A stretch of 64,000 nt of DNA, taken from contig MARA01000010.1 in assembly GCA_001792895.1 (NCBI GenBank), positions 992,001 to 1,056,000 of the forward strand. Direction: 5' to 3'. A program made the position numbers and the translations under genes. Shown piece by piece: positions 34,206-44,790 of this stretch. The notes under the pieces are model-generated. The model saw nothing but the letters and a program-made list of their open reading frames with translations. It had not been told where the DNA came from and ran no database searches. The DNA comes from Lentinus brumalis (Eukaryota; Basidiomycota; Agaricomycetes; Polyporales; Polyporaceae). Position 1 is the stretch's first letter. Every line of letters begins with the position of its first letter.

Positions 34206-35862
34206 TCAGTAGGTACTGGACGGCGACTGCATCAAGCTTCCGCTTTGCCTGCTCGACCTATATTCTTCGACGGTCCGTGACTTGCTAGTGACGTCCGGCG
34301 AGGTACTCGGAGTGCGACTGACCGCGACTTGCACGAACCAGAGAGTAGCAATCTTAGCACTGGCGTCCACGAAGTAAGCATCATAGACAGCGTCACCGGG
34401 TGTGGTGGAGACAAAGCATTGCCCTAGACTCAGCCTGGTTGCATCCCACTGGCAGTAAGTTTGCAGGGTCATTGGCTTCGGGATGTCTGGACATCTATCG
34501 TGTTCGGGGTGATGAAAGGGCCAAGGCTTCTTCAACCTTGGAAGTCCGTCTGTCACGAGCCGTACCTCCCGATCAATTTGGACTAGCAGGCGGAGCGATG
34601 GGTGACGACTTTTAAAGACGAAGAGGCGCGGGTCGTCCGTGGCGGGGGACATGCAAGCATAACCTTCGAAGCGGGCGCCGTGCTCGCCAGCACCATCGCA
34701 GAGCAGCTTGACTGCCAGGCCCTCGAACAAGATTCCAGCGAGTATCCTGGTGCCGGTGCCGCCGCAACATTGCAAGGAAAACCCATCGCGCGTACCAGGA
34801 TACGACCTCCTTGTACCTGGCCCTCACCGCCTCCGTGACTGACACGTTCTTGAACGCGACAATAATGGCGGAATCATGTAGCAACGCAGAAGGATTGACT
34901 ACCGGCCCTCCACACTGCTATGAGTGCATGAGAGGTTGTAGATGACGGCGCGGGCGCTGGGCGGGCAAGCTCGATGAAGCTCTCCGGCGTGCTGAGCGAT
35001 AGGACAGCTGCCAGAACGTCGTGATTGAACTTCAACGAATCTTGCAGCCAAGACCTGACGTCGCGCGGACAGGGGCCTACTTTCCGTCGGACCTCCCGCA
35101 CCTGATCAAGGCCCCCATGTGCGGCCGCCGACATCATACCGGGAGTCGTCATTCTAGAGGGCGATATGAGCGTCGCAGAAGGGGAGGCGCGCCATGACAC
35201 TCGCATAACAAACTCAAGTGCTCCACAGGGGTTCAAGATGTACTCCGGCGTATCCTGCTTCTCAAGTTGTTCACCCGCCATGCACCGAAGAAGGATGTAT
35301 ATTGCGCGAGTGGATTTCCTAGCATGTATTAGTATACGGACGTCGGGACAGTGTAAAAGACACACCAACGCCGGATGAGGCGGTGATAACGACACCAGGG
35401 CCCGGGATGGCGCCGTCGCATTTCGTCTTATGAGCCTTACTGATGCGGTTCAACAGCAATTTGAAGTCCGGTCGCACCTATATCTGGCCATCGGTTTTCG
35501 TGAGGACGTCGAAGAAGTTAACAATCATGTTTTGTGTGACTCTGAGGATGTCGTTGAGACGTGCCTGACCAGCAGCACTCCACAAGTCGTCCTTGAATGC
35601 TATCCAGTCGTGCTGGAGACAGTGCTCCCAATTCGACCTCTAAATTGGCGACTGTGAGCGAGCGACTGAAAGTAAGTACTCAGTGAAGCGGTACCTCGGC
35701 TTCATGAATCGTCCTGTTGACGTGGGCGAGCTCCGGCAAGAATCCCGGCATTGCTAAAGCAAAAAATGATTGAGAAGACAAACTTGTGCACTGGACTCGG
35801 GTGCTCGTTTGCGACCGTGCGCTATTGACGGTGGTTAAAGCCAAGGTGCTCTGAGCGCCCAT
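34206..35862 (-). pseudogene. relic or poorly resolved CRN/RHS-like (Crinkler-type) gene
   Basis: Several minus-strand segments look like pieces of the basidiomycete CRN/RHS-like family, which combines a P-loop-type region with a restriction-endonuclease-like C-terminus. The segments are HDWIAFKDDLWSAAGQARLN near 35600, VREVRRKVGPCPRDVRSWLQ near 35050, SAIIVAFKNVSVTEAVRARY near 34840 and ILAGILFEGLAVKLLCDGAG near 34720. The last is DAVYDAYFVDASAKIATLWF near 34360, in the position of the nuclease-like core. I could not join them into one uninterrupted reading frame, so this is either a gene with many introns or a decaying copy. It sits beside the Helitron helicase, in a patch with no conserved housekeeping genes. 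The family assignment is tentative. Confidence 0.4.
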
Positions 35863-36525
35863 GCGCGTGAAGCCGGGAAGTCAGCAACTTGACCGCCTCG
35901 CGCAAGCCTCGCGTGATCAATTATTCTCGCGACAAGACAAGATGCAGGTGACTGTAAGTAATACAGCTACAGACAGTGTCGTACCCCGGGATCTGCAGGA
36001 GGCGATTGCGACGGCGATGTGCAACATGGCAGTGACCTGGCCTGGCATGCCGGTGCAGGCTTTCTTACGGCTGGTTCTTCACCTGTGTACATTCAACATG
36101 GGTTGAATCGAGTGGTTAAACCACTGAAACTTCCTTCGGTGAGCCACGGTCCTCCGAGTCGCGGACGCGGGCCGCCGGACGCGTGCAACACGCGTAAGCG
36201 CTGGTACTTACTCCAGCGCCTGAAGTCTATGACCAACGCACTCCTTTTCGTCCCCCACCTAGTAAGCCCCGCCAGGACGCATGTGGAAGAATGCCATAAA
36301 ATTGCGCAAGGTTGGGGGCTCTAGGTGTCTCCCGTGTGGAGTATGTCGCTCCCGTGAGTACTGCTACCGACCACTTCAACTCGCTATTCTGCTGACGGTG
36401 CATATGCAGGTCTGTCCCCTCAGACAGCGCCTGCCTCCCGGACGACTACACGACCTTATTCTGCCGCAGCACCCTCATATCTCAGCCCTCAGAGACCTCG
36501 AGCAAGTAGCGTCCCAGGACCATCA
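35863..36525 (+). other. region between the CRN-like relic and the Helitron helicase
   Basis: This probably includes degenerate upstream Helitron coding sequence. The helicase frame stays open back to about 36400, and patches in other frames look protein-like. No HUH Rep domain (His-x-His plus YxxxY) could be identified, nor a 5' TC terminus. Confidence 0.3.
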
Positions 36526-38331
36526 AGAAATGGAGGTCTCTTCGTCAGCGACGGCCACAAAGCCGAGCACGCTCTTGCAGAGGCCGTCCAGACCTGCAAA
36601 ACACCGCAACAACTCCGTCACTTCTTCGTGCATCTCTTGGTCAATGATCATGTCGCGTCTCCTGTCGCTGTGTGGAACACCTTCCAGGACGCGCTCGCGC
36701 ATGATCTCATCCTCAAAAACGATAACGTCAATGTGGGGGTGAACGAGACGTTGCAGGAGTTGGAAAGGGCCCTTGAGGAACACGGCAAGTCTCTTGCGTC
36801 CTACGGTCTTCCCCAGCCATCGTTCCATTGCCGCGAAGTTGAGCTTGAGCTTGATAAGTGGGACAATCAGCGGAGGACCCTCGCGGCGCGGTCGGCTACC
36901 GCGGTCTCCAAACTCAACGAAGAGCAGTACGGGATCTACACTGAAGTGATGGACGCGGTAACCAACGGCCGTCCGTTGTGCGCGTTCGTGGATGGCAAGG
37001 CTGGTCGCGGGAAGACGTTTCTGGTCAACACGATATGCAATAAGCTGAGGGCCGAGGGGCATATCGTTCTCCCTACCGCGACTTCTGCGTTTGCTGCTCA
37101 GCTCTATCCTGGCGGCAAGACGACACATTCCGTCTTCAAGGTGCGTCGCATACCCCAATCGTTCAGGTTTAATAGGGCTCACTACGCACTGTTACAGGTC
37201 CCGGTCGTAGAGGAGGACGACGCTGAGCTAGTCTCTCCTATCGAGCCTCAGGATCCTAGAGGCGAACTCATACGGGAAGCGTCGGCGATAATCTGGGATG
37301 AAGCCCCTATGGCCAAGAGCGCTGTGCTGAGCTGTGTCGAGGAGACCTGTCGACGCGTTATGCGCAACAACCTGCCTTTCGGAGGTAAGGTGGTCGTGCT
37401 GCTCGGGGACTTCCGCCAGACCTGCCCGGTAGTACGCAACGGGAGTCGCCGCCAGGTCGTTGATTCTTCCATTCGCTCCTCACCCTTGTGGAAGGAGTTC
37501 ACGACTTTCCGCCTGAACACACCCATCCGCAATGCTGAGGATCTGCCGTATGCGGAGTTCGTGGATCTCATCGGCGAAGGCGCGGGTCCGCACGTCCCGC
37601 TTGACTTCCTGCAACGAGTCCGTGACCGCAAGGAGCTCATCGAGTTCGTCTACCCAGACGACGTCCTCAGAGACCCGTCTCGCTGTCTCGCTCGTGCCAT
37701 CCTTGCTCCCACTAACGGTCAAGTGGACGGGTACAATGCAGACATCCTCGCGCGCATCGAGGGTTACAGCCGGACGTTCTACGCGGCGGATTCGCTTCAG
37801 AACCCTGAAGACGTGGACGACACCGCCCCTGCACTACTTCTCGAGGAGGCCCAACGCGAGGCTATTCCGGGTATCCCTGCTCATGCACTGGAAGTCAAGG
37901 TGCACGGGGTTTACCGTCTCCTATGCAACTTCGCCCCAGAGCGCGGACTCGTCAAGAACGCCCGAGTCGTCATCGTTAACGTCGGCAAGAAAATTATCAC
38001 CGTTCGCATGCTGCGTGGTGTTGGAGGCGTCGGCGCGACGGAGACGGAGGACATCCTGATATCTCGCATCCCGTTCACGACCACGCTGGAGTCGGGACAT
38101 ACGCTTGTCCGGCGACAGTTCCCGCTCGCGCCGGCGTACGCCACGACGTTCAACAGCTGCCAGGGCCTCACGCTTGACGTTGTCGGTGTGGATCTGGTCC
38201 GTCCGGTGTTCTCGCATGGGCAGTTGTACACGGCGCTGTCGCGCATCCGCCATCGGAGCCATGCGAAGGTACGCCTGCGTCCGGGGCAGATGAAAACGAG
38301 GAACGTCACATATCATGAGATTTTGCTTTAG
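36526..38331 (+). mobile_element. Helitron-type PIF1-like helicase (transposon C-terminal domain)
   Basis: One long uninterrupted frame ends at TAG 38329-38331. It begins with RNGGLFVSDGHKAEHALAEA and HFFVHLLVNDHVASP, sequences typical of the linker before the helicase in Helitron RepHel proteins. All SF1B motifs are present and intact: Walker A GKAGRGKT (about 36994-37017), PTATSAFAAQLYPGGKTTHS, Walker B IIWDEAPM, motif III VVLLGDFRQTCPV, and late motifs FNSCQGLTLDVVGVDLVRPV plus QLYTALSRIRHRSH. There is no ATG at the beginning of this frame, and no Rep nuclease was found upstream. It therefore looks like the 3' half of a RepHel gene, either spliced to undetected exons or 5'-truncated. The lack of stops or frameshifts over 1.8 kb suggests a fairly recent insertion or a functional helicase. 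Confidence 0.8.
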
Positions 38332-39359
38332 TGCTCGCTTTGCCACACCCCTCTATCGTTATATCGTATTGCTTTATATCTTCGCAACTAGATCGCTATG
38401 AGTACCATAGGTGTTGGTTCATGATAATTTCATTGCTGCTTCGCTTGCTCTAGTTATCCTCTCGACTGCACCGTCGCCTCGCAGTTGTTCTGTGGGTGAG
38501 TCCGAACCATTTGGACGTCACCATAACTGATGTGCGGCTTCCTGTGTAAGCTCTTTCTGTGCGGCCAATGGCGTTGGCTGGATGCGTGTATATTCGTCCC
38601 TCCTCATGGCCGGAGCCAGGACGCCGCCGCGCGGAACTTGATAGCAAGATTGACATTTGCTTGCCGTTTTCGCTGAAGATTATCTACTTCCTTCTCCACA
38701 GCCTCGGTCTTTGGGTGGCCGACCTTGTGAGGTTGATCATAGCGACTCCCGTGGTTTCTTGCTCCGGGCGTTGCAGATGGAGTTCTCCAAGGAGACTCCA
38801 ACCGGGGTATCCTCAAGATTCGATTGCTATGACGAAGATGCAGTGAGCTCATCGCATCAGTTCTATCGCTGCTGACCCAACACTCTCCCCCTCTGCCGTA
38901 AATGAATGGCTTCATGCCGTTGTCGTGAGGACTCTGAGGAGGTCCGGTGACGGTTTTGGCGTCCGATAGCTCCTCGACCGTGTTCACGCAGAATCTAGCT
39001 CGCCTACCGCAGCGGTCAAACGCATTGAGGCTCGGCCTTGGCAGTCCCCTCGAATCTTGTGCGGTCTCTTCTTCAGCTTCTGACAGGGACCTTTCGGGAT
39101 CTCGTCGTGAACGGTTGCCACAAAGCTGCCACCATTGCCCAATGAGGCGCCGCGGTGCCCACGTGCCCCGGTGGCCGGGGTCCTGGTGGCCCCGAGACCC
39201 CGGAGAAATGGAGCTGATAACACAGCACGGTCAGGCTCAGCCACAACGATCATCTCGACCACCACCACTCTTCGCGTCGTACTCGCTGCTCACTTTGCTC
39301 ATCTGCAAACCCCTCTCCCCCTCATCTATATCAAACCTCCACGAACAAGTTGGCACCCC
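38332..39359. other. region between Helitron helicase and antizyme
   Basis: This probably contains the Helitron 3' end and the antizyme promoter/5' UTR. A typical CTRR terminus preceded by a hairpin could not be pinned down. No gene is supported. Confidence 0.35.
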
Positions 39360-40616
39360 ATGTCGAATTCGAATTTCACCAATATGTCGAAACAACAATC
39401 TAGTATTCGCCCCACGTACGTCCGTTCTCTTCTCCCCATGTTGCCCCGCTCCGTGTCAACGACACGTCATGAAATGCCGTCGCATCTCATGGGTTTTGAT
39501 TATTGGCGGGGTGTTGACCATATCTCTTCACAGCAACGGTCGTCTAACCGTTGGGGATGGGGCTTTCAAAACCGACATGACTCCTAGCGTGATTGCAGTC
39601 TGCCACATGGAGGGCACAAACTCCATGTACTACTACTCTACTACGTTCTCTGGCGGGCCCGGGGTAAGCACCTTCTTCCGTTCCGCTGTTACGTCTGCTG
39701 ACTAAGGTCATCGCGCGTCGGTCTCCCCGTGTCTTCTCTTCTTCGCGTGAATCTCGCATCGCATCTCCCCTCTGCAGTGGCGGTTTTGACACTCCTACCG
39801 CGAAATGCCCTCCTGACCGAGGGTCGTCAGACTGGGTGACAGACAGTCTGGCGCCATTTACTCCCCCACTCTCCTCCTCGCCCACCCCCTCCTATGGTTC
39901 CTCCATTGATTCCGCTACTTCCACGCTATCGTCTTTCGGTTCTCAAACTCCTCCCCGTCTCAACACAAATTTCGCTACACGCGCATATGACTACCCGCCC
40001 ACCCCACCGCCGGAGGAGTCTGGCATTTCGTCGCACTTCCCGCTTGATACGCTGCCCAACTCCAGTGCTCCACGTGCGATTCCGGAGGGTCGTCAGCAGG
40101 GCGACGCTGCCGACTTTGCCACGCCTCCGCTCACTCCGGACGAAGGGTCCGACGATGGCGAGGGAAGCCTCTCGGCGCTTGGTGCCAAGCAGTCTGCGTT
40201 CCTCTCGCTTCTCTTCCCGAGGAACGCTCTCGGTGCGGCTCCCTTCGCGAAGAGCGTCTCGATCTCGACGCCTGGCACTGGTGCTACTTTCGAAGGCGTA
40301 GTGCTGTCGCTTCCTGGTCAGCCAAAAACGTTCTACGTGGACGGCAAGTGCGCTGCAAATGTTAACCTTCGCGAGAGGTGCGTCGGCTCCTTTATTTTAT
40401 ATCCGACATGGCTCATGTTCGCTGTACAGCATCGTCGCCCTACTCGACCTCGCCGATGAACAACTCGAGTGCAACGCGCTCGTGATTGCTCTCGAGCGGT
40501 CGTCGCCCCTACTCGGCGACCTCCTCCACTCGCTCATGTACGTCGGCGGCACGGTGGTCACCAAGCCTCCGTTCCCCGTCGACCCTGCCTATGTGCTCGT
40601 GGGTATGGAGATCTAG
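39360..40616 (+). CDS. OAZ: ornithine decarboxylase antizyme (two frames, +1 programmed frameshift)
   Basis: Antizyme binds ornithine decarboxylase, targets it to the proteasome without ubiquitin and blocks polyamine uptake; high polyamine raises its +1 frameshifting. ORF1 uses exons 39360-39415, 39534-39663 and the first 12 nt of 39778-40377. It reads MYYYSTTFSGGPG, then W-R-F, and stops at TGA 39787-39789. ORF2 in the +1 frame starts at GAC 39788 (DTPTAKCPPDRGS) and continues to exon 40430-40616. It ends with the conserved antizyme core SIVALLDLADEQLECNALVI and SLMYVGGTVVTKPPFPVDPA, with stop TAG at 40616. The shift site is thus TTT TGA. The predicted fused product is about 323 residues. 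The upstream introns are phase-consistent with this reading. The exact translation start is less certain than the shift site. Confidence 0.85.
39784..39789 (+). promoter_or_regulatory. OAZ: programmed +1 ribosomal frameshift site of antizyme
   Basis: The zero frame closes at TTT TGA; the conserved antizyme C-terminal domain is open only in the +1 frame starting at GAC. A slow UGA codon with a sense codon in the P site is the known antizyme arrangement (usually UCC UGA, with UUU UGA in some lineages). Confidence 0.75.
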
Positions 40617-41151
40617 GCGGACACATATGTGCTTCGACAGTTGAGACTGGATTAGTGTTTGGGTTGGGAGAAGTGGTGTTGGAAGGTTTTGGCGTCGTTG
40701 GAGTCGCTGTGGTATCAGTGGTATCATGCTCGAGGAGAGCTCGGACGTGGTCCGTGTGGAGAGTTATCCTCGTATCTTCCTCATCTTCCCAGTATCGGCT
40801 TTGTCATAGTCTTATATATTCTCGATTATGCGTACCCTTGGGTACAATCTTACTATCTGCTATACTCCTTCTGAGGTTGTGTCTCGGTGAGTTGTCGTCG
40901 GCGAGGGAGCGGGGTCGATCGGTTACCACCACCAGCTGGTTCCTTTCCGCCATGACGTCCATCCGCATGGACATAAGCGCCTCGTACCTCGATGTCATAA
41001 TGGCAATCCACTTCACGAACACAGAGGAACACGCGCAGGCAACGCGTCTTCTGAGTTGCTCTCAACGTCCAACGACTAGGCGTGCTGGACCCTGGACCGT
41101 CCTTCTGTGCTCCCTTTGCATCACGGCGCGTACGTCCTAGGAACAACAACG
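40617..41151. other. intergenic stretch upstream of the Smr gene
   Basis: This holds the antizyme 3' UTR and the promoter of the next plus-strand gene. No domain is visible in the short frames present. Confidence 0.45.
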
Positions 41152-42378
41152 ATGGGCCTATTCTCTGACTTGTTCGGCGGACTCCTCAAATGTCTCTGTG
41201 GCGGCAGCGAGCCCGCGGACGTGTACGTGCCCCCGAACCAGCCGCACCAGCCGCAGGCCCAGCAGCCTATTGCTACCCCGGTCTACCCTCCAATCCAGCC
41301 ACAGCGACCCCATCACGCGGAGAAGCCCCACAAGCCCACTCATCAGCCGCATGAACCGCATGAACCGAAGAAACATAAGAAGCACGGAGAGCAGCAGCCG
41401 CATGGCAATGGAGGCGGAGCGTACAATGCACATACTCCTGGACATGCGAGCCCGCCATCTTCTCCGCCGTCCCGTCCGTGGTCTCCTGGTCGACCGGTGC
41501 GTACCTTTGTGTCTTCCCGAGTCCCGGTACCACGCGTCTTGACTGGATGTCTCGTCGTAGGACCCGAACCAGGTGAACCAGCACAATGAGCACTATGTTG
41601 GGCTCCGTGCACGCGCGAACGCGGCGGGAGACGAGATGGCGCGCAACTTTGACGAGGCACACAAGGCGTACGAGAGCGGGGACGGCGCGCGTGCGAAGGA
41701 GCTGTCGAACGCAGGCAAGGCTGCGCAGCAGGAGATGGAGAGGCTGAACGAGGAGGCTGCGGCGTGGATCTTCAGAGGTGCGAACGCGTTCGATAAAGTT
41801 GTTTGTTGCCCGGGTCTCATGCCGTGTGCGTTCCATCCTCGTAGAGAACAACACTGTGGGTTTTTCCGGATCACGAGAATGCGCCGGATGATGACCATGG
41901 TTATTGCTCGAACAGGATAGCAAGCCTGGCGAGGTTGACCTCCATGGTTTGTACGTGAAGGAAGCCATTCGCTACGCGGACCAGTCTATTCAGGAGGCCC
42001 GGGCACGCGGCGACTCGAAGATACACTTCATTGTCGGTACGTCCCTCGCAGCTTGCCGCTCGCATGTCCAATGCCCATGACCGTGCGCATCTTAGGCAAG
42101 GGTCTGCACTCTACGAACCACGTCGCCAAGCTGAAGCCTGCAATAGAGGAGCTGATACAGAAGTGAGCAGTCTACGGTGTGATGCTTGGTTATGCCGAGG
42201 CATATGGCTGATCACGGCGCGACGTCACAGACATGGCCTTGTCGCTGAGCTGGACGAGCACAACGCCGGCGTTCTCATCGTCAACTTGGATGGTCAACAG
42301 AGCGGCCGCGGACCCGTCCTGGGTCCAGACGAACTGACGAGGAGTCTGGAGAGGAAAGACGAATGTGTCATCATGTAG
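41152..42378 (+). CDS. DUF1771 + Smr (small MutS-related) domain protein
   Basis: Six exons (41152-41496, 41561-41777, 41845-41855, 41916-42036, 42096-42162, 42231-42378) give 302 residues. The N-terminus is short and Cys-containing (GGLLKCLCGG), then low-complexity Pro/His/Gln. DUF1771 (about residues 117-188) carries HYVGLRARANAAGDEMARNF and the KAAQQEMERLNEEAA helix. The Smr domain (about residues 194-275) carries the DLHGLYVKEA motif, IHFIVGKGLHS and the terminal NAGVLIVNLDG. Smr domains bind or nick nucleic acids; eukaryotic DUF1771-Smr proteins are linked to RNA cleavage and ribosome-associated decay. The third exon is an 11-nt microexon whose inclusion is needed for frame. The protein ends in a Cys-containing tail (DECVIM) with a CaaX-like form (CVIM), which may be prenylated. 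Confidence 0.88.
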
Positions 42379-43020
42379 TGCGCGAAGTCAGATGCTGTTG
42401 TGCTGTGAGTGCTTTACCTGGATATCGAGGCACGTTTGACTGATGAAGTTGCATGCAGTATATCTGTAGACCTCCGGCATTGTACGACAAGTCTCCTGGT
42501 CGATCTTTCCCTGCTTACGCCGTGCGACGATACCAACGAACATTCATGGGTGCGCTTCCACGCCAACGAGGACTAAGTACGCCGCATTGAGGGAATTGGA
42601 TCGGGATGTGGCATGCGTAAGGTACAAGAGTGACACCTGTAAAACATGCAGCAGCGTTGCAAGTTGGGCTTTTTGCAATCAGAGCTGCGAAACGGATCGA
42701 GGATGCACGAGAGATGCGCACTAGCAGCCTCGAGATGCTGGTTGCACATGCCAAGTACAGCAATATTAATAGATATAGCAACAGGGTTGACAGCATCCTG
42801 GTCTAAAGACACGGTGCAATGGCTCACAGATGGAAGAGATGCTTTAATCGTGGATGAAACAGGGTAGTCGAGAATACGAAAGATTGGACGAGAGTTTCAA
42901 CTTCCCAAGTTTGAATGACGTATGTTGGGCGCTTGAGTTTCCTTTTCGGTGGTATGCCTTCGAGCGCCTACGCAACTAAGCTCACCCCGTCACGTCGCAA
43001 CAGGTCGCAACACGCTGGCC
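42379..43020. other. intergenic stretch
   Basis: Between the Smr gene and the GT49-like gene I see no open frame with a recognisable domain and no RNA gene. Confidence 0.45.
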
Positions 43021-44428
43021 ATGCTAGACAAAGCCTCAGGACGGCCGAGAAATGGGTCTACGATTGCCAAAGGACGAGACGCATCTGTTGACATTCCAGG
43101 CTCTCCCGAGGAGGATTCGCAGTCGTTCTCAAGAAAGCCGCGGGCTCAACTTCACGGTATTCGCAGATCTCTCTTGTTCCGCTTCGACGCCTGGACTTCT
43201 GGCGCGTTTCCACCTTCAATACGCACTTGGATTCTGACTACACCCTCTCTGTCGACGTTCCTCCTCGCCTATGGCCTCTTCAGCGTGGTGGTGTTCTCCA
43301 GCTACCTCTCTTCTGGCATCTCAGTGCAACTCTCGCAGACTCTCACGTCCTCTCAAGGTGCGTTCTCGTGACGATCGGTGGAATACTGCTAACGTATATA
43401 AAAGAAGTCTCTCCCTTCGCAACTCTCCCGACTGATCATCTCATGTCGAAGGTCTCATCTCTGCGGCCTGTCTTGCTCGACCCGGACGTCTTGTCTACTC
43501 CCATGGAGGCTCAAGTGTTATCTGCTTGCCTGTGGACGACGGACAGTGACGTTGGACTGGTTCCTACCTGGGCGGCGAGGTGGGCAGGTACGTGATCCCT
43601 CCTGTCGTCCATCGCAGCTGTCTTAAGGAAGACCGTAGGCCCCGTATCTCTCCTCGTAACAACGTTTGCTGTGCCATCCTCGGCCGAGCACATCGCACTA
43701 CTGGCAAAGCTGGCGCATATACAGAACGAACACCCTGCTCTGAAGACGAGGTTCATGGTACACGTCCTTCATCTCGCTCCGGCAGCCGAACTGCAACCAA
43801 ACGCCTTCCTGAACCTTGCACGACTACTTTCTCCGAGTCCTCGAGCGGTCCTCTTCCCCGGAAACCTATCATATGCGCCTCCCAAGACACTGTACAAAAC
43901 TCTACTGTCGCAGCAACCCTCTTCCTCGTCTGCTCTCTCGCCGTCGGGACTTGCGCGCAAGCGGAAGCCGGTAGTGCTCACCTCGAAGGACCACATGTCG
44001 TTCCCCTTCGCCCAGCTCGCTCCGTTGGTGATTGCTCGCGACGACTCGACGTGGTGCACGGAACGCTTCTTCGCTGGGATGTCTCGCGCTGGCGACTGGG
44101 AGGAGTGCTTGTGGCAAGTCTGGCTGGCGAATTTCGGCGGTGTGGAAGTGAAACAAGTTCAAGGTTGGATGTCATCCCGAGACAGCGGTGAGACGGATGT
44201 CATGGAGAATCCCACAGCAGTAAGTCTTCGCTTAATACCCACACTGCACACGGGTCTCATTCATGAACTTAGGTCAAATTGCATCGTCGTCTGGTGTCGC
44301 GGTTTCGAAGCGAGGCGTGCTCGCTCGCCATGCGGCGGTTTGCCGCTCTTCGCGACCCACACAGCAGTGTCGATACGAAGAAAGCTCGTTGGCTCAAACG
44401 TGTATGTCGTTCGTGGACCTCTGTTTGA
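43021..44428 (+). CDS. GT49-like glycosyltransferase (LARGE/B4GAT1 type), type II membrane protein
   Basis: Four exons (43021-43357, 43405-43587, 43618-44219, 44273-44428) join in frame to 425 residues. A cytosolic N-terminus with basic residues precedes one transmembrane segment (LSTFLLAYGLFSVVVFSSYL, about residues 79-98), as in Golgi type II enzymes. The lumenal region has TPMEAQVLSACLWTTDSDVG, a glycosyltransferase-like core (VSLLVTTFAVPSSAEHIALL; RFMVHVLHL), and the block ARDDSTWCTERFFAGMSRAG followed by DWEECLWQVWLANFGGV. The last block is characteristic of basidiomycete GT49-like proteins. GT49 enzymes add glucuronic acid or extend glycans, but the fungal substrate is unknown. The assignment is by recalled motif pattern. 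Confidence 0.7.
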
Positions 44429-44790
44429 TCAGAATTCAGCCCCAGTCGTACGAGTATTCATGGAGTGTGTTCGAAGTCGCAGCGGTCGCAAATGAAGTCC
44501 TAGACCTAATGCCGATCACCTGAATGAAGACAGGATGTTCGTTACAGGTTGTGTTGATGCTGGCTTGTATCCGAAGTCTTGGAACTTGCGAACTTGAAGC
44601 ACGACGCAATGCGACTCTGTCAGCATCTGGGCAGGATGGCTGTTTGGAAAGTGTACATGAGCCGCCCAAATTGGTCTTGTTGTGCAGAGAGCAACATTGG
44701 TAGCCACGAAGGACTCGGAGGCATCGCAATAGACTGTTCTCCCCAGCATTCCAAGTCATCCTCAGGTTGTACCTCCTCCTGCGAGACATC
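44429..44790. other. convergent 3' region
   Basis: This gap lies between the GT49-like gene (plus) and BTB paralog A (minus). No gene is visible. Confidence 0.4.

Noticed and set aside
39582..39587. TCC TAG in an alternative frame as a shift site
   Set aside because: The exon 1 join at 39415/39534 puts ribosomes in a different frame, one in which no stop occurs here.
39811..39816. TCC TGA, the classical antizyme shift sequence
   Set aside because: It lies in the zero frame after that frame has already stopped at 39787, so ribosomes in that frame would not reach it.
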